A DNA stretch of 63,071 nt, from assembly GCA_900766005.1 (NCBI GenBank), contig CAAFTU010000091.1, positions 1-63,071 of the forward strand. Reading direction: 5' to 3'. The DNA comes from an uncultured Bacteroides sp. Its GTDB lineage: Bacteria > Bacteroidota > Bacteroidia > Bacteroidales > Bacteroidaceae. Shown in pieces: positions 27,517-35,533 of the stretch; within the stretch, counting starts at the first letter, position 1; every line of letters begins with the position of its first letter. The position numbers and the translations under genes are program-made. The notes beneath the pieces are model-generated. The model worked only from the letters and a program-made list of their open reading frames with translations. It was not told the DNA's origin and searched no databases.

Positions 27517-29028
27517 ATGAAGATATTTCCAAGCAGCAGCATAAAGAAACTGGATGCATATACAATTGAACATGAACCGATTGCATCAATCGATTTGATG
27601 GAACGGGCAGCAACAGCCTTGACCAATGCCATTACCGAACGATGGGGAGTGGAAACACCGGTTACGGTCTTTGCAGGACCGGGCAACAATGGCGGGGATG
27701 CGCTCGCCGTGGCTCGCATGATGGCTGAAAAGGGATATAAAATGGAGGTTTTCCTGTTTAACACAACGGGCAATCTTTCACCCGACTGCCAGACTAACAA
27801 GGAATTGCTGGAAATGATGAATGAGATTACTTTCCATGAAATCAGTTCTCAGTTTGTACCTCCAGTGCTGACCACCGACCATCTGGTCATCGACGGTCTG
27901 TTTGGCTCGGGCTTAAACAAACCGCTGAGCGGAGGTTTTGCCGCTGTAGTAAAATACATCAATAACTCTTCGGCTACCATCGTGTCTATCGACCTGCCTT
28001 CGGGACTGATGAGCGAAGAGAATACATACAACGTGAAAGCGAATATCATCCGCGCTGACGTGACCTTTAGTCTGCAGCTGCCCAAACTGGCCTTTCTCTT
28101 TGCCGAAAACAGCGAGTTTGTGGGCGAATGGGAGTTGCTGAACATCGGTCTGAGCGAAAGAGGTATCGAAAAGACGGATACAAACTACGAAATGATGGAG
28201 ATGGAAGATATCCGCTCGCTGATGAAACCCCGCAAGCAGTTCGACCACAAGGGCAACTTTGGCCATGCGCTGCTGATTGCAGGATCGAAGGGGATGGCAG
28301 GAGCTTCTATCTTGGCTGCACGCGCCTGCCTGCGCTCGGGTGTGGGGCTGCTCACGGTGCATGCTCCGATATGCAACAACGATATCTTGCAGATGGCTGT
28401 ACCCGAAGCGATGGTGGAAACGGATGCCTGTGATACGTATTTCGCTGTGCCTACGGATACGGACGATTACAACGCAGTGGCTATCGGACCGGGACTGGGA
28501 CGGGATGAGGAAACGGATGCTGCTCTCATCGAACAGCTGGATCAATGTCTGTGTCCGGTGGTGCTGGATGCAGATGCTTTGAATCTGCTGGCCAACCACC
28601 GGCATGCGCTCACGCACTTGCCCAAAGGCTCTATCCTCACTCCTCACCCCAAAGAACTGGAACGGCTGGTGGGTAAATGCCAGGATTCCTACGAACGCCT
28701 GATGAGAGCATGCGAACTGGCTCGGACGGCACATGTGCATATCATTCTCAAGGGAGCATATTCGGCTGTCATTACACCGGAAGGCAAGTGTTTTTTCAAC
28801 CCGACGGGAAATCCGGGCATGGCTACCGGAGGCAGCGGGGATGTGCTCACCGGAGTCGTGCTGGCTTTGCTTGCTGAAGGATACTCTACGGAAGAAGCAG
28901 CCAAAATAGGTACGTATATTCATGGACTGGCGGGCGACATCGCACAAAAGAAGCAGGGAATGATTGGTATGACGGCGGGAGATATCGTATCTTGTCTGCC
29001 GGGCGCCTGGAGACTGGTGAGCGAATAA
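27517..29028 (+). CDS. nnr: Bifunctional NAD(P)H-hydrate repair enzyme
   Basis: A 503-residue fusion of NAD(P)HX epimerase (N-terminal YjeF_N, about residues 1-215) and ADP-dependent NAD(P)HX dehydratase (C-terminal, about 225-500). It restores damaged NADH/NADPH hydrates. The N-terminal half has VFAGPGNNGGDALAVAR, and the C-terminal half has GHALLIAGSKGMAGA, LDADALNLLA, LTPHPKEL and ATGGSGDVLTGVV, the last at the nucleotide-binding site. Length fits the bacterial fused form. It has its own -7 element (TACATTTG, 27483-27490) with a short leader. Confidence 0.96.
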   Translation: MKIFPSSSIKKLDAYTIEHEPIASIDLMERAATALTNAITERWGVETPVTVFAGPGNNGGDALAVARMMAEKGYKMEVFLFNTTGNLSPDCQTNKELLEMMNEITFHEISSQFVPPVLTTDHLVIDGLFGSGLNKPLSGGFAAVVKYINNSSATIVSIDLPSGLMSEENTYNVKANIIRADVTFSLQLPKLAFLFAENSEFVGEWELLNIGLSERGIEKTDTNYEMMEMEDIRSLMKPRKQFDHKGNFGHALLIAGSKGMAGASILAARACLRSGVGLLTVHAPICNNDILQMAVPEAMVETDACDTYFAVPTDTDDYNAVAIGPGLGRDEETDAALIEQLDQCLCPVVLDADALNLLANHRHALTHLPKGSILTPHPKELERLVGKCQDSYERLMRACELARTAHVHIILKGAYSAVITPEGKCFFNPTGNPGMATGGSGDVLTGVVLALLAEGYSTEEAAKIGTYIHGLAGDIAQKKQGMIGMTAGDIVSCLPGAWRLVSE

Positions 29029-29062
29029 AGACCGTAACTTCCCTTTTTTACAAACTTTTCAT

Positions 29063-29070
29063 TAACTTTG
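29063..29070 (+). promoter_or_regulatory. Candidate -7 element for the DUF4831 gene
   Basis: TAACTTTG fits TAnnTTTG. A start near 29077 lies about 60 nt upstream of the first start codon and 40 nt past the nnr stop, so the DUF4831 gene can be transcribed alone. Confidence 0.6.
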
Positions 29071-29129
29071 TTTGCAAAAATGTGGCTTATTTGAAATTCA
29101 TTAGCTTGCTTTGCAAAAACCATAAATAA

Positions 29130-29177
29130 GAACCAGATATGAAAAAGTGGATTGAACCAGATATGAAAAAATGGATG
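29130..29177 (+). repeat. 24-bp tandem duplication spanning the start codon
   Basis: 29130-29153 and 29154-29177 are copies of a 24-nt unit beginning GAACCAGATATGAAAAA; they differ at two positions. The unit contains the ATG and the bases just upstream, so the duplication makes two in-frame starts (29139 and 29163), each with the same context. Confidence 0.9.
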
Positions 29178-30227
29178 ATGGCAGCTGGCCTGCTGACTGC
29201 CACTGCTTCTTTTGCTCAAACAGAAGTAATGGTGGGGGTTACTCAGGGTAAGGACTACGGCATTGTGTATATGCTGCCTAAAACGCAAATTGAACTTGAG
29301 ATTAAGGCCGAAAAGGTGAACTATACCCCCGGCGAATTCAGCAAATATGCAGACCGTTACCTGCGACTGGATAATGTGTCTACCACGCCTGCCACGTACT
29401 GGGAACTGAAGTCGATACAGGTGAAGTCAGTCGGAGTGCCCGACAATGAAGCTACCTATTTTGTCAAACTGAAGGATAAGACGGTGGCTCCGCTGATGGA
29501 ACTCACGGAAGACGGTATCGTGAAATCGATCAATGTGCCCTACAGCCAGACGGAAAACAACAGGAAAACGACTCAAAAACCTGCCGTCAGCAAGCAGGTC
29601 AATCCGCGTGATTTCTTGACGGAGGAAATTCTGATGGCCAGTTCTACTGCTAAAATGGCGGAGCTGGTGGCCAAGGAAATCTATCAGATCCGGGAAAGCA
29701 AGAACGCTCTGCTGAGAGGTCAGGCCGACAATACACCGTCGGACGGGGCTCAGCTGAAAATCATGATTGACAACCTGAATCAACAGGAAGATGCCATGAC
29801 GAAAATGTTCTCCGGCTCACGTGAGAAGGAAGAGAAGGTATTTACCATCCGTCTGACTCCGGACAGGGAGTTGAACAACGAAGTGGCTTTCCGCTTTTCA
29901 AAGAAACTGGGAGTGGTGGCCAAGGATGATTTGGCGGGAATGCCTTTTTACATCTCGCTGAAAGACCTGAAAACGGTGACTCCGCCGACAGAAACTGAAA
30001 AGAAAAAGAAAGACCTGGAGGGCGTTGCCTACAACGTGCCGGGACAGGCATTGGTAACGCTGACGGACGGCAAAAAGAAGGTGTATGAGGGTGAACTGCC
30101 GGTCACTCAATTGGGCGTAAGAGAATACCTCGCTCCTGTGCTGTTCAACAAAAATTCTACTATCAAGGTGTATTTCGACCCGAATACGGGCGGCTTGCTG
30201 AAGATAGACAGAGAAGAGAATAAATAG
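29139..30227 (+). CDS. DUF4831 family protein, exported
   Basis: The 362-residue frame carries a duplicated start. Beginning at 29163 the product opens MKKWMMAAGLLTATASFAQ, a normal signal peptide; the eight residues ahead of it include Glu and Asp and look like an accident of the duplication. The mature part matches the DUF4831 family of Bacteroidetes (YGIVYMLPKTQIELEIKAEKV near residue 47, REYLAPVLFNKNSTIKVYFDPNTGGL at the end). Function is unknown; the family is made of exported proteins. No catalytic motif is seen. It is followed by an 85-nt purine tract and a terminator. Confidence 0.87.
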   Translation: MKKWIEPDMKKWMMAAGLLTATASFAQTEVMVGVTQGKDYGIVYMLPKTQIELEIKAEKVNYTPGEFSKYADRYLRLDNVSTTPATYWELKSIQVKSVGVPDNEATYFVKLKDKTVAPLMELTEDGIVKSINVPYSQTENNRKTTQKPAVSKQVNPRDFLTEEILMASSTAKMAELVAKEIYQIRESKNALLRGQADNTPSDGAQLKIMIDNLNQQEDAMTKMFSGSREKEEKVFTIRLTPDRELNNEVAFRFSKKLGVVAKDDLAGMPFYISLKDLKTVTPPTETEKKKKDLEGVAYNVPGQALVTLTDGKKKVYEGELPVTQLGVREYLAPVLFNKNSTIKVYFDPNTGGLLKIDREENK

Positions 30228-30235
30228 GAATAAAC

Positions 30236-30320
30236 AAAGAGGAAAGAAGGAAGAGAAAGAAAAAGAGAGAAAAAGAGAGAAAAAGAGGGAAAAAGAAGAA
30301 GAAAGAAAGAAGGAAGGAAG
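30236..30320 (+). repeat. 85-nt homopurine tract
   Basis: Only A and G for 85 nt on the + strand, with an AAAAGAGAG-type unit repeated in the middle. It forms the 3' untranslated region of the DUF4831 gene, ahead of the terminator. On the - strand it is a C/U-only stretch downstream of the hairpin that ends the pqqD-like transcript. Confidence 0.9.
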
Positions 30321-30350
30321 CGAAAGCTTATCTTACTTTATAAAATAAAA

Positions 30351-30394
30351 GGGTGCGTCGAAATTGTTCTGCTATGGAGCATGACGACGCACCC
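30351..30394. terminator. Bidirectional terminator
   Basis: Perfect 10-nt arms GGGTGCGTCG (30351-30360) and CGACGCACCC (30385-30394), flanked by A-rich DNA on the left and TTATCTTAT on the right. It lies between convergent genes (DUF4831 and the pqqD-like gene). Confidence 0.85.
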
Positions 30395-30423
30395 TTATCT
30401 TATGTCTATCGCTTGAACCAGCG

Positions 30424-30774
30424 TTATTTCTGAGTATAAAACTTTATAAACCCATCCTTCTGCATCTGACATAAGTAGGCAGATATCCGGGAGTCGTAAG
30501 CGGCATCATCGGGAAAACGATCGGCAAGCAAGGCGATGATTTCACCCACGGTACGCTTCCCGTCAATAAGTTCCCACACAGCCGTACCATGCGCTTCAAG
30601 TTCCACATGCAGCTCTTTCGACATCCCTTTCGGAATCAGAAAGCGCTGCATCCAAGCCGACTTAAAACGAGGAAAGGAGAGCACAATCGTCTCCCCTTCC
30701 TTTTTAGCTGTAATATGCTCACTGCGACAAGGAACAATCTCCAAAAGGTTGATTTTTTCTTTTGCAGCCATCAT
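30424..30774 (-). CDS. PqqD-like protein (RRE fold), orphan
   Basis: A 116-residue cytoplasmic protein whose second half matches PqqD: GTAVWELIDGKRTVGEIIALLADRFPDD (about residues 63-90) followed by a helix ending QKDGFIKFY. PqqD domains bind leader peptides of ribosomally made peptides and hand them to a radical SAM enzyme. The first half (FPRFKSAWMQRFLIPKGM) has no metal or catalytic motif. No radical SAM maturase or precursor peptide is seen nearby. The start codon is only 13 nt past the MFS stop, so the two genes are probably one transcript. Confidence 0.8.
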   Translation of the reverse strand: MMAAKEKINLLEIVPCRSEHITAKKEGETIVLSFPRFKSAWMQRFLIPKGMSKELHVELEAHGTAVWELIDGKRTVGEIIALLADRFPDDAAYDSRISAYLCQMQKDGFIKFYTQK

Positions 30775-30787
30775 CTACAAGGATAAA

Positions 30788-32434
30788 TTATTCTTTGATG
30801 TTCGGTTCTTCCAAACCGTAGCCTTTCTTTTTATCTACCACTTTCAGCACAAATCCTAAGGCCAGAGCAGCAACGCCCAAGCAGGCAAGCATCACCAGCG
30901 GAGCGGTGTAGTTGTAGGCTGTAGCAGCTTCTTCCGGAGTGATAATGCCGTTTTTCAAATCGGCTACCAACTGCGGATTCGTGCGGTCGAGCACCTTACC
31001 GATGAGCAAGGGGAACAACCAGAGTCCGATGTTCTGAATCCAGAAAATCAAGGCATAGGCACTACCGATAATTTTGGCGTCAACCAACTTGGGCACACTG
31101 GGCCACAAAGAAGCCGGTACCAGAGAGAAGCTGGCTCCCAACACCAAAATTGTGAGGTAAGCCACGATGATACCGCCTACCGGATTGCCCTTGAACTCAG
31201 GCAATACAAAGGCAAATGTCAGGTGGCAGGCAATGAGGAGGATGGAACCCATCACGAGCATAGACGCTGCCTTACCTTTATGGTCGACATAATTACCCAA
31301 AATAGGAGTAATACCGACTGCCAACAGCGGGAATACGGCAAACACGGTTTCTGCACTCTGACGCATGTAACCCATGTAGCAGAATACAACCAAGGCTACA
31401 ACAGCCAAAAGGAGCAAACCGTACTTCATATTTTTCTTCTTTGAGAAATTGCTGGCGAAAGCTGCACCTGCCACGACGAGCATGATGCAATACTGAATGA
31501 CAGTCACCGTGCTGGTGGCCCAGAATGAGTCGGGTGATACTTCCGTAAACGTCAGGTTGCATTGCAACATGTTTACTGCATACTTCTGGAAAGGGAAGAT
31601 AGCTGAGTAGTAAAGTACACACAGCAGCGCTACCAGCCAGAATCCGCTGCTCTTGAGGATGTCTCCCAAATCGCTCAGCTTGAACGGATCGTCTTTTTCT
31701 TCGGCTTCGCCTGTCTGTTCATCCAGCTTCTTGTCCATAAAGAAGTAAACGATAAACATAATCAGTGCAATCATCAGCAGCACGACACCGAAAGCCACCG
31801 AACGGGAAACGTCGATGTTGCCGCCCATCTTGGCAAACACGGGAGAGAAAATCATACAGGTAGCCACACCCAAACGAGCCAAAGCCATCTCCGAACCCAT
31901 AGCCAAAGCCATCTCACGGCCTTTGAACCATTTAACGACTGCACGAGATACCGTGATACCTGCCATCTCTACACCGCAACCGAAAATCATGAATCCCACT
32001 GCCGAGAACTTGGCTGATGCCGGCATGCCTTGATAGAAAGGAGAAATACCTAACTCATCAAAGACGGGGATATAGTTGAGATGTGTATTGAACCAATGTT
32101 CCAAAGAACTGCCCATGAAGGTTTCGGTTACTGCATACCAATTGATGACAGCACCCACCAGCATAACGACCCCCGAAAGGATAGCAGTGAAACGCACACC
32201 CATTTTGTCGAGGATGATGCCGGCAAAAATCAGGAAGAACACAAACACGTTCAAGAAGGTTTCCGACCCCTGCATGGTACCAAAAGCTGTTGAGTCCCAA
32301 CCGCGTGTAGATTGCATCAAGTCTTTAATAGGCGAAAGAATGTCCATAAAGATGTATGAACAAAACATGGCGAAAGCCATAAACAGCAAAACGGTCCAAC
32401 GCATGGCCGCCGAATCTCTTAAAGTAGTTTTCAC
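30788..32434 (-). CDS. MFS transporter
   Basis: A 548-residue inner-membrane protein with about 12 hydrophobic segments. It shows the MFS pattern of two six-helix halves split by a charged loop (FMDKKLDEQTGEAEEKDDPF near residues 225-245). The DKMGVRF loop after helix 2 corresponds to the family A-motif region. The first helix pair follows MRWTVLLFMAFAMFCSYIF. Substrate is not evident; the long loop after helix 2-3 (ETFMGSSLEHWFNTHLNY) is larger than usual. The start codon is GTG at 32434. It has its own unit after the secG terminator and is followed by the pqqD-like gene. Confidence 0.87.
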   Translation of the reverse strand: MKTTLRDSAAMRWTVLLFMAFAMFCSYIFMDILSPIKDLMQSTRGWDSTAFGTMQGSETFLNVFVFFLIFAGIILDKMGVRFTAILSGVVMLVGAVINWYAVTETFMGSSLEHWFNTHLNYIPVFDELGISPFYQGMPASAKFSAVGFMIFGCGVEMAGITVSRAVVKWFKGREMALAMGSEMALARLGVATCMIFSPVFAKMGGNIDVSRSVAFGVVLLMIALIMFIVYFFMDKKLDEQTGEAEEKDDPFKLSDLGDILKSSGFWLVALLCVLYYSAIFPFQKYAVNMLQCNLTFTEVSPDSFWATSTVTVIQYCIMLVVAGAAFASNFSKKKNMKYGLLLLAVVALVVFCYMGYMRQSAETVFAVFPLLAVGITPILGNYVDHKGKAASMLVMGSILLIACHLTFAFVLPEFKGNPVGGIIVAYLTILVLGASFSLVPASLWPSVPKLVDAKIIGSAYALIFWIQNIGLWLFPLLIGKVLDRTNPQLVADLKNGIITPEEAATAYNYTAPLVMLACLGVAALALGFVLKVVDKKKGYGLEEPNIKE

Positions 32435-32463
32435 AGTTTATGTTATTTATAGTTACTAAAAAA

Positions 32464-32494
32464 AAGAGATGCAGATTGCGCACCTGCATCTCTT
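32464..32494 (-). terminator. Terminator after secG
   Basis: Arms AAGAGATGCAG (32464-32474) and CTGCATCTCTT (32484-32494). On the - strand the stem is followed by a run of T. It closes the rlmN-to-secG run before the MFS gene. Confidence 0.9.
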
Positions 32495-32539
32495 ACGAAT
32501 GACTTTACAAAAAATATCTTCAGAAGCTATTGCTGCAGC

Positions 32540-32947
32540 TTACTTTGCATCAGATGCAGGAGCTTGTTCTCCTGATGCAGCCGGAGTTTCGGTTGCAGAT
32601 GCAGATTCGGGTGCTGCTGAAGTTGCTTCAGTCTGAGGAGCAGATGTACCAACAGGCAAGTTGTAAGGGTTAGTCTGCTGTTCTTTTTGTGCTTGCTCCA
32701 GAATAGCATCTGTAGCACTATCAGAACGAGGAACAACGTAAGCTGTTGCAATGCTCATCACAACCATAAAGATAGCCAATCCCCAAGTTGTCTTTTCCAA
32801 GAAGTCAGTAGTCTTGCGCACACCCATAATGGCGTTTGAGGAAGAAAAACCAGAAGCAAGACCGCCTCCTTTAGAGTTCTGAATCAGCACGATGAAGCAC
32901 ATCAACACCGCTGCAATTACCATTAAAATAATGAATAATAAGTACAT
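32540..32947 (-). CDS. secG: Preprotein translocase subunit SecG
   Basis: A 135-residue SecG, the small accessory subunit of the SecYEG channel. Two membrane helices are visible (about residues 2-24 and 55-75), joined by the family loop IQNSKGGGLASGFSSSNAIMGVRKTTDFLEK. The last 50 residues are a Pro/Ala/Ser/Thr/Glu-rich low-complexity tail, longer than in E. coli. Last gene of its operon, 6 nt after the preceding gene. It is one of several envelope-export genes here, together with secA at 49.8 kb. Confidence 0.95.
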   Translation of the reverse strand: MYLLFIILMVIAAVLMCFIVLIQNSKGGGLASGFSSSNAIMGVRKTTDFLEKTTWGLAIFMVVMSIATAYVVPRSDSATDAILEQAQKEQQTNPYNLPVGTSAPQTEATSAAPESASATETPAASGEQAPASDAK

Positions 32948-32953
32948 TTTTAG

Positions 32954-33730
32954 TTATTTTGAATTAGCGTTAATAATCAATTTCTCCAAAAATCTAATTT
33001 GGTCTGCAAAGTAAGCATTTTTTTTTGGATATTTCAAACTTAATTTTTTAATAATTTCAAGTGCTTTGGAATATCTCTGCTGTTTTACATAGATTTTGGC
33101 CAATGTTTCTGTAAAACAGCTGTCATCCTCTTCTTCTGCAGCCTCGTTGTCCGACGAAGTTTCAGCTGGCGGAACCGTCTTTTCGGGAACTGGAACAGCC
33201 GATACAGGCTTCACCACACAGGCTGGCTCATTCTCACTTTTTTCTATAAAGTCGTCGATCAGCTCAAAGCCTTTCAGTTTGGGGGCTTCTTCCTCCTCTT
33301 CCGGCTGCTGTCCGGCATCACCAATCAGAAAGGAAGTATAGTCCATCGAATAGTCCAATCCGGTCTGCGCCTTCACCTCCTCGGGGGCAGTAGACAGAAA
33401 AGCATCGATGAGTGCGAGGGTGCGGTCTACAGTAGGTTCCTCTTCACATACAGCCTCCTCCTTGCTGGCTGCTCCCTTGGCACGCTGCACATCAAACCGG
33501 TCGCCTTCAATCAGCTGAAACAACTTACGTCGGTCGGCAATGTACAGCACAGCATCACGCAGTTCGGCACCGAAATCGGCATCGTGAAGCACATACAGAT
33601 TCTTGAGATACAGCAAGTAAAGCGACTGAAAATACGGATACTTGGCAAGAAGAGTGCGCAACTCATACAAAGAATCTCTGTCCAGCATTTCCGGATGCCG
33701 AATCCATTGTTCTATATTCTCAGCAGTCAT
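32954..33730 (-). CDS. TPR-like protein between lptE and secG
   Basis: A 258-residue protein without a signal peptide. An N-terminal helical part (YELRTLLAKYPYFQSLYLLYLKNLY) and a C-terminal TPR-like pair (FTETLAKIYVKQQRYSKALEIIKKLSLKYPKKNAYFADQI, about residues 208-247) are separated by a long acidic, Pro-rich linker (about 115-205). Probably a cytoplasmic scaffold. It lies 4 nt downstream of lptE and 6 nt upstream of secG, and this neighbourhood suggests a link to envelope assembly, but no partner is shown. Confidence 0.8.
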   Translation of the reverse strand: MTAENIEQWIRHPEMLDRDSLYELRTLLAKYPYFQSLYLLYLKNLYVLHDADFGAELRDAVLYIADRRKLFQLIEGDRFDVQRAKGAASKEEAVCEEEPTVDRTLALIDAFLSTAPEEVKAQTGLDYSMDYTSFLIGDAGQQPEEEEEAPKLKGFELIDDFIEKSENEPACVVKPVSAVPVPEKTVPPAETSSDNEAAEEEDDSCFTETLAKIYVKQQRYSKALEIIKKLSLKYPKKNAYFADQIRFLEKLIINANSK

Positions 33731-33734
33731 CTAA

Positions 33735-34262
33735 TTACCAGTTTGCTACAGTTGCATTAAATATCTGATCAGTGATTTCTTTGGTCATTTCTGCAATCAG
33801 TCCGTCCTGTACAGCTGTCAGCAGCTGGCTGGAATCATACGTACGGAAAGCTGAGAACTGCTGTTCGAAATCTTCGGCATGATTGGTATTGTTCACAAAA
33901 CGCACGTTCACCGTAATCGTCAGCTTCGTTTCCGATGAATAGCCGTCGGCCGATATCGCCTGGTTGTACTGGTTGTATCCGGTAATTTCCCCGTCAATCT
34001 GCAGGTCGGCATTCTGTGTGGGCTTCAGCAGCTGCAAACGCGTCTGGCGCACAAAAATATCTTTCAGGTCCTCGTTGAACTTAGTAGCCAAAGGGGCATA
34101 CACATATTCCGATTTGATCGGGAAATCGGCAATAGAAATCGTTTTCACCTTATCATAATTGATAGATGAACCGTTGAACTTGTATGAAACGGTACAAGCA
34201 ATCAGCAGCACCGACCACACAGTTATCAGTAAAGAGGGAGTTATCTTCTTAATCCAATCCAT
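33735..34262 (-). CDS. lptE: LPS assembly lipoprotein LptE
   Basis: A 175-residue outer-membrane lipoprotein that plugs the LptD channel and helps place LPS on the surface. The leader reads WSVLLIACTVSYKFNG, with the lipobox Cys at about residue 23. The family pattern follows: KTISIADFPIKSEYVYAPLATKFNEDLKDIFVRQT, then DLQIDGEITGYN. Its start overlaps the end of the sigma-54 activator by 14 nt, so translation is probably coupled. lptC lies in a different operon at 42.5 kb. Confidence 0.9.
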   Translation of the reverse strand: MDWIKKITPSLLITVWSVLLIACTVSYKFNGSSINYDKVKTISIADFPIKSEYVYAPLATKFNEDLKDIFVRQTRLQLLKPTQNADLQIDGEITGYNQYNQAISADGYSSETKLTITVNVRFVNNTNHAEDFEQQFSAFRTYDSSQLLTAVQDGLIAEMTKEITDQIFNATVANW

Positions 34263-35517
34263 ATTCTTTTATTTTTCTATACAGGGTACGCTCTGAAATA
34301 TTCAACTCTTTGGCCGCACTTTTCCGCTTGCCGTGATGCTTTTCAAGTGCCCTGCGTATGATGTCTTTTTCTACTTCATCCAATGCCAGCGGAGTTTCTT
34401 CCACGTATTCTTCGGTGTCCTGTATGTCATCATCATCTCTCCGCACAGCGGAAGGCGGCTGCTGCACGGTATGAATAATAGAAGGCACAGCAGGCGTATG
34501 AACAGACGACATCGAAGTGGCAGGGATGGAGGTGACCACAGGAGCCGTTACCATCGCTTCCATCGGATTCACCTGTCCGGCCCGTTCGGCCATCAGGTTG
34601 TGTACCATCTTCTTCAGTTCCGCCACTTCCTGGCGCATATCAAACAAGACAGAATACAGAATTTCGCGCTCACTCTCAAACCCCTTGTTCTCCCTTACAC
34701 CGCTCAGCGCCGGAAGATGCTGGATGTTCTGGACCGGCAGATAGGTACGCAGAATCGCTGCAGTAATCTCCCGGTTGGTTTCTATAATCGAAATCTGCTC
34801 AGTGATGTTCTTCAGCTGACGCACGTTTCCCGGCCAGGAATAAGAAAGCAGTTCTTTTTTCGCATCATCTGTCAGCTGAATGGCCGGCATCCGATACTTT
34901 TCTGCAAAATCGGCTGCAAATTTGCGAAACAGCAGAACGACATCTTCTCCCCGCTCACGCAAGGGCGGAATCTGAATAGGCACCGTGTTCAGTCGGTAAT
35001 ACAAGTCTTCCCGGAAACGTCCTTCTGCAATGGCCTGCACCAAATTCACATTGGTGGCTGCAACAATACGTACGTTTGTTTTCTGCACTTTAGACGAACC
35101 TACTTTCAGAAACTCACCGCTCTCCAACACACGAAGCAGACGAGCTTGCGTAGGCATCGGCAATTCACCCACTTCATCCAGAAAAATGGTTCCGCCGTCA
35201 GCCTCGCCAAAATATCCTTTGCGTTCGCCGATAGCCCCTGTAAAGGCGCCTTTCTCATGTCCGAACAATTCAGAGTCGATGGTGCCTTCAGGGATAGCTC
35301 CGCAATTGACAGCAATATACTGTCCGTGTTTGCGCCGGCTATACTGATGAACAATCTGAGGAAAACTTTCCTTACCTACCCCACTTTCACCTGTAATGAG
35401 CACAGACAAGTCGGTTGGAGCTACTTGAATAGCGACATCGATGGCACGTGACAGTGCTTCGGTATTACCGATAATACCGAAACGCTGTTTCACTTGTTGT
35501 ATTTCCGCTTTTGTCAC
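34249..35517 (-). CDS. Sigma-54-dependent transcription activator without receiver domain
   Basis: A 422-residue NtrC-class activator. The AAA+ domain (about residues 10-245) has Walker A GESGVGKES, the sigma-54 contact loop GAFTGA and Walker B GGTIFLDEVGEL. A Pro/Thr-rich linker follows, and the C-terminal Fis-type HTH is ALEKHHGKRKSAAKELNISERTLYRKIKEYGLD. There is no N-terminal receiver or PAS domain, so activity is probably set by level or by another protein. The start codon is GTG at 35517; an in-frame stop lies 13-15 nt upstream. It sits inside an operon with pdxA upstream and lptE overlapping downstream. Confidence 0.95.
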   Translation of the reverse strand: MTKAEIQQVKQRFGIIGNTEALSRAIDVAIQVAPTDLSVLITGESGVGKESFPQIVHQYSRRKHGQYIAVNCGAIPEGTIDSELFGHEKGAFTGAIGERKGYFGEADGGTIFLDEVGELPMPTQARLLRVLESGEFLKVGSSKVQKTNVRIVAATNVNLVQAIAEGRFREDLYYRLNTVPIQIPPLRERGEDVVLLFRKFAADFAEKYRMPAIQLTDDAKKELLSYSWPGNVRQLKNITEQISIIETNREITAAILRTYLPVQNIQHLPALSGVRENKGFESEREILYSVLFDMRQEVAELKKMVHNLMAERAGQVNPMEAMVTAPVVTSIPATSMSSVHTPAVPSIIHTVQQPPSAVRRDDDDIQDTEEYVEETPLALDEVEKDIIRRALEKHHGKRKSAAKELNISERTLYRKIKEYGLD

Positions 35518-35533
35518 CTTCTCAATATTTTAA

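Noticed and set aside
34333..35451. 372-codon + strand frame
   Set aside because: Antisense to the sigma-54 activator, which has Walker A/B and GAFTGA motifs.
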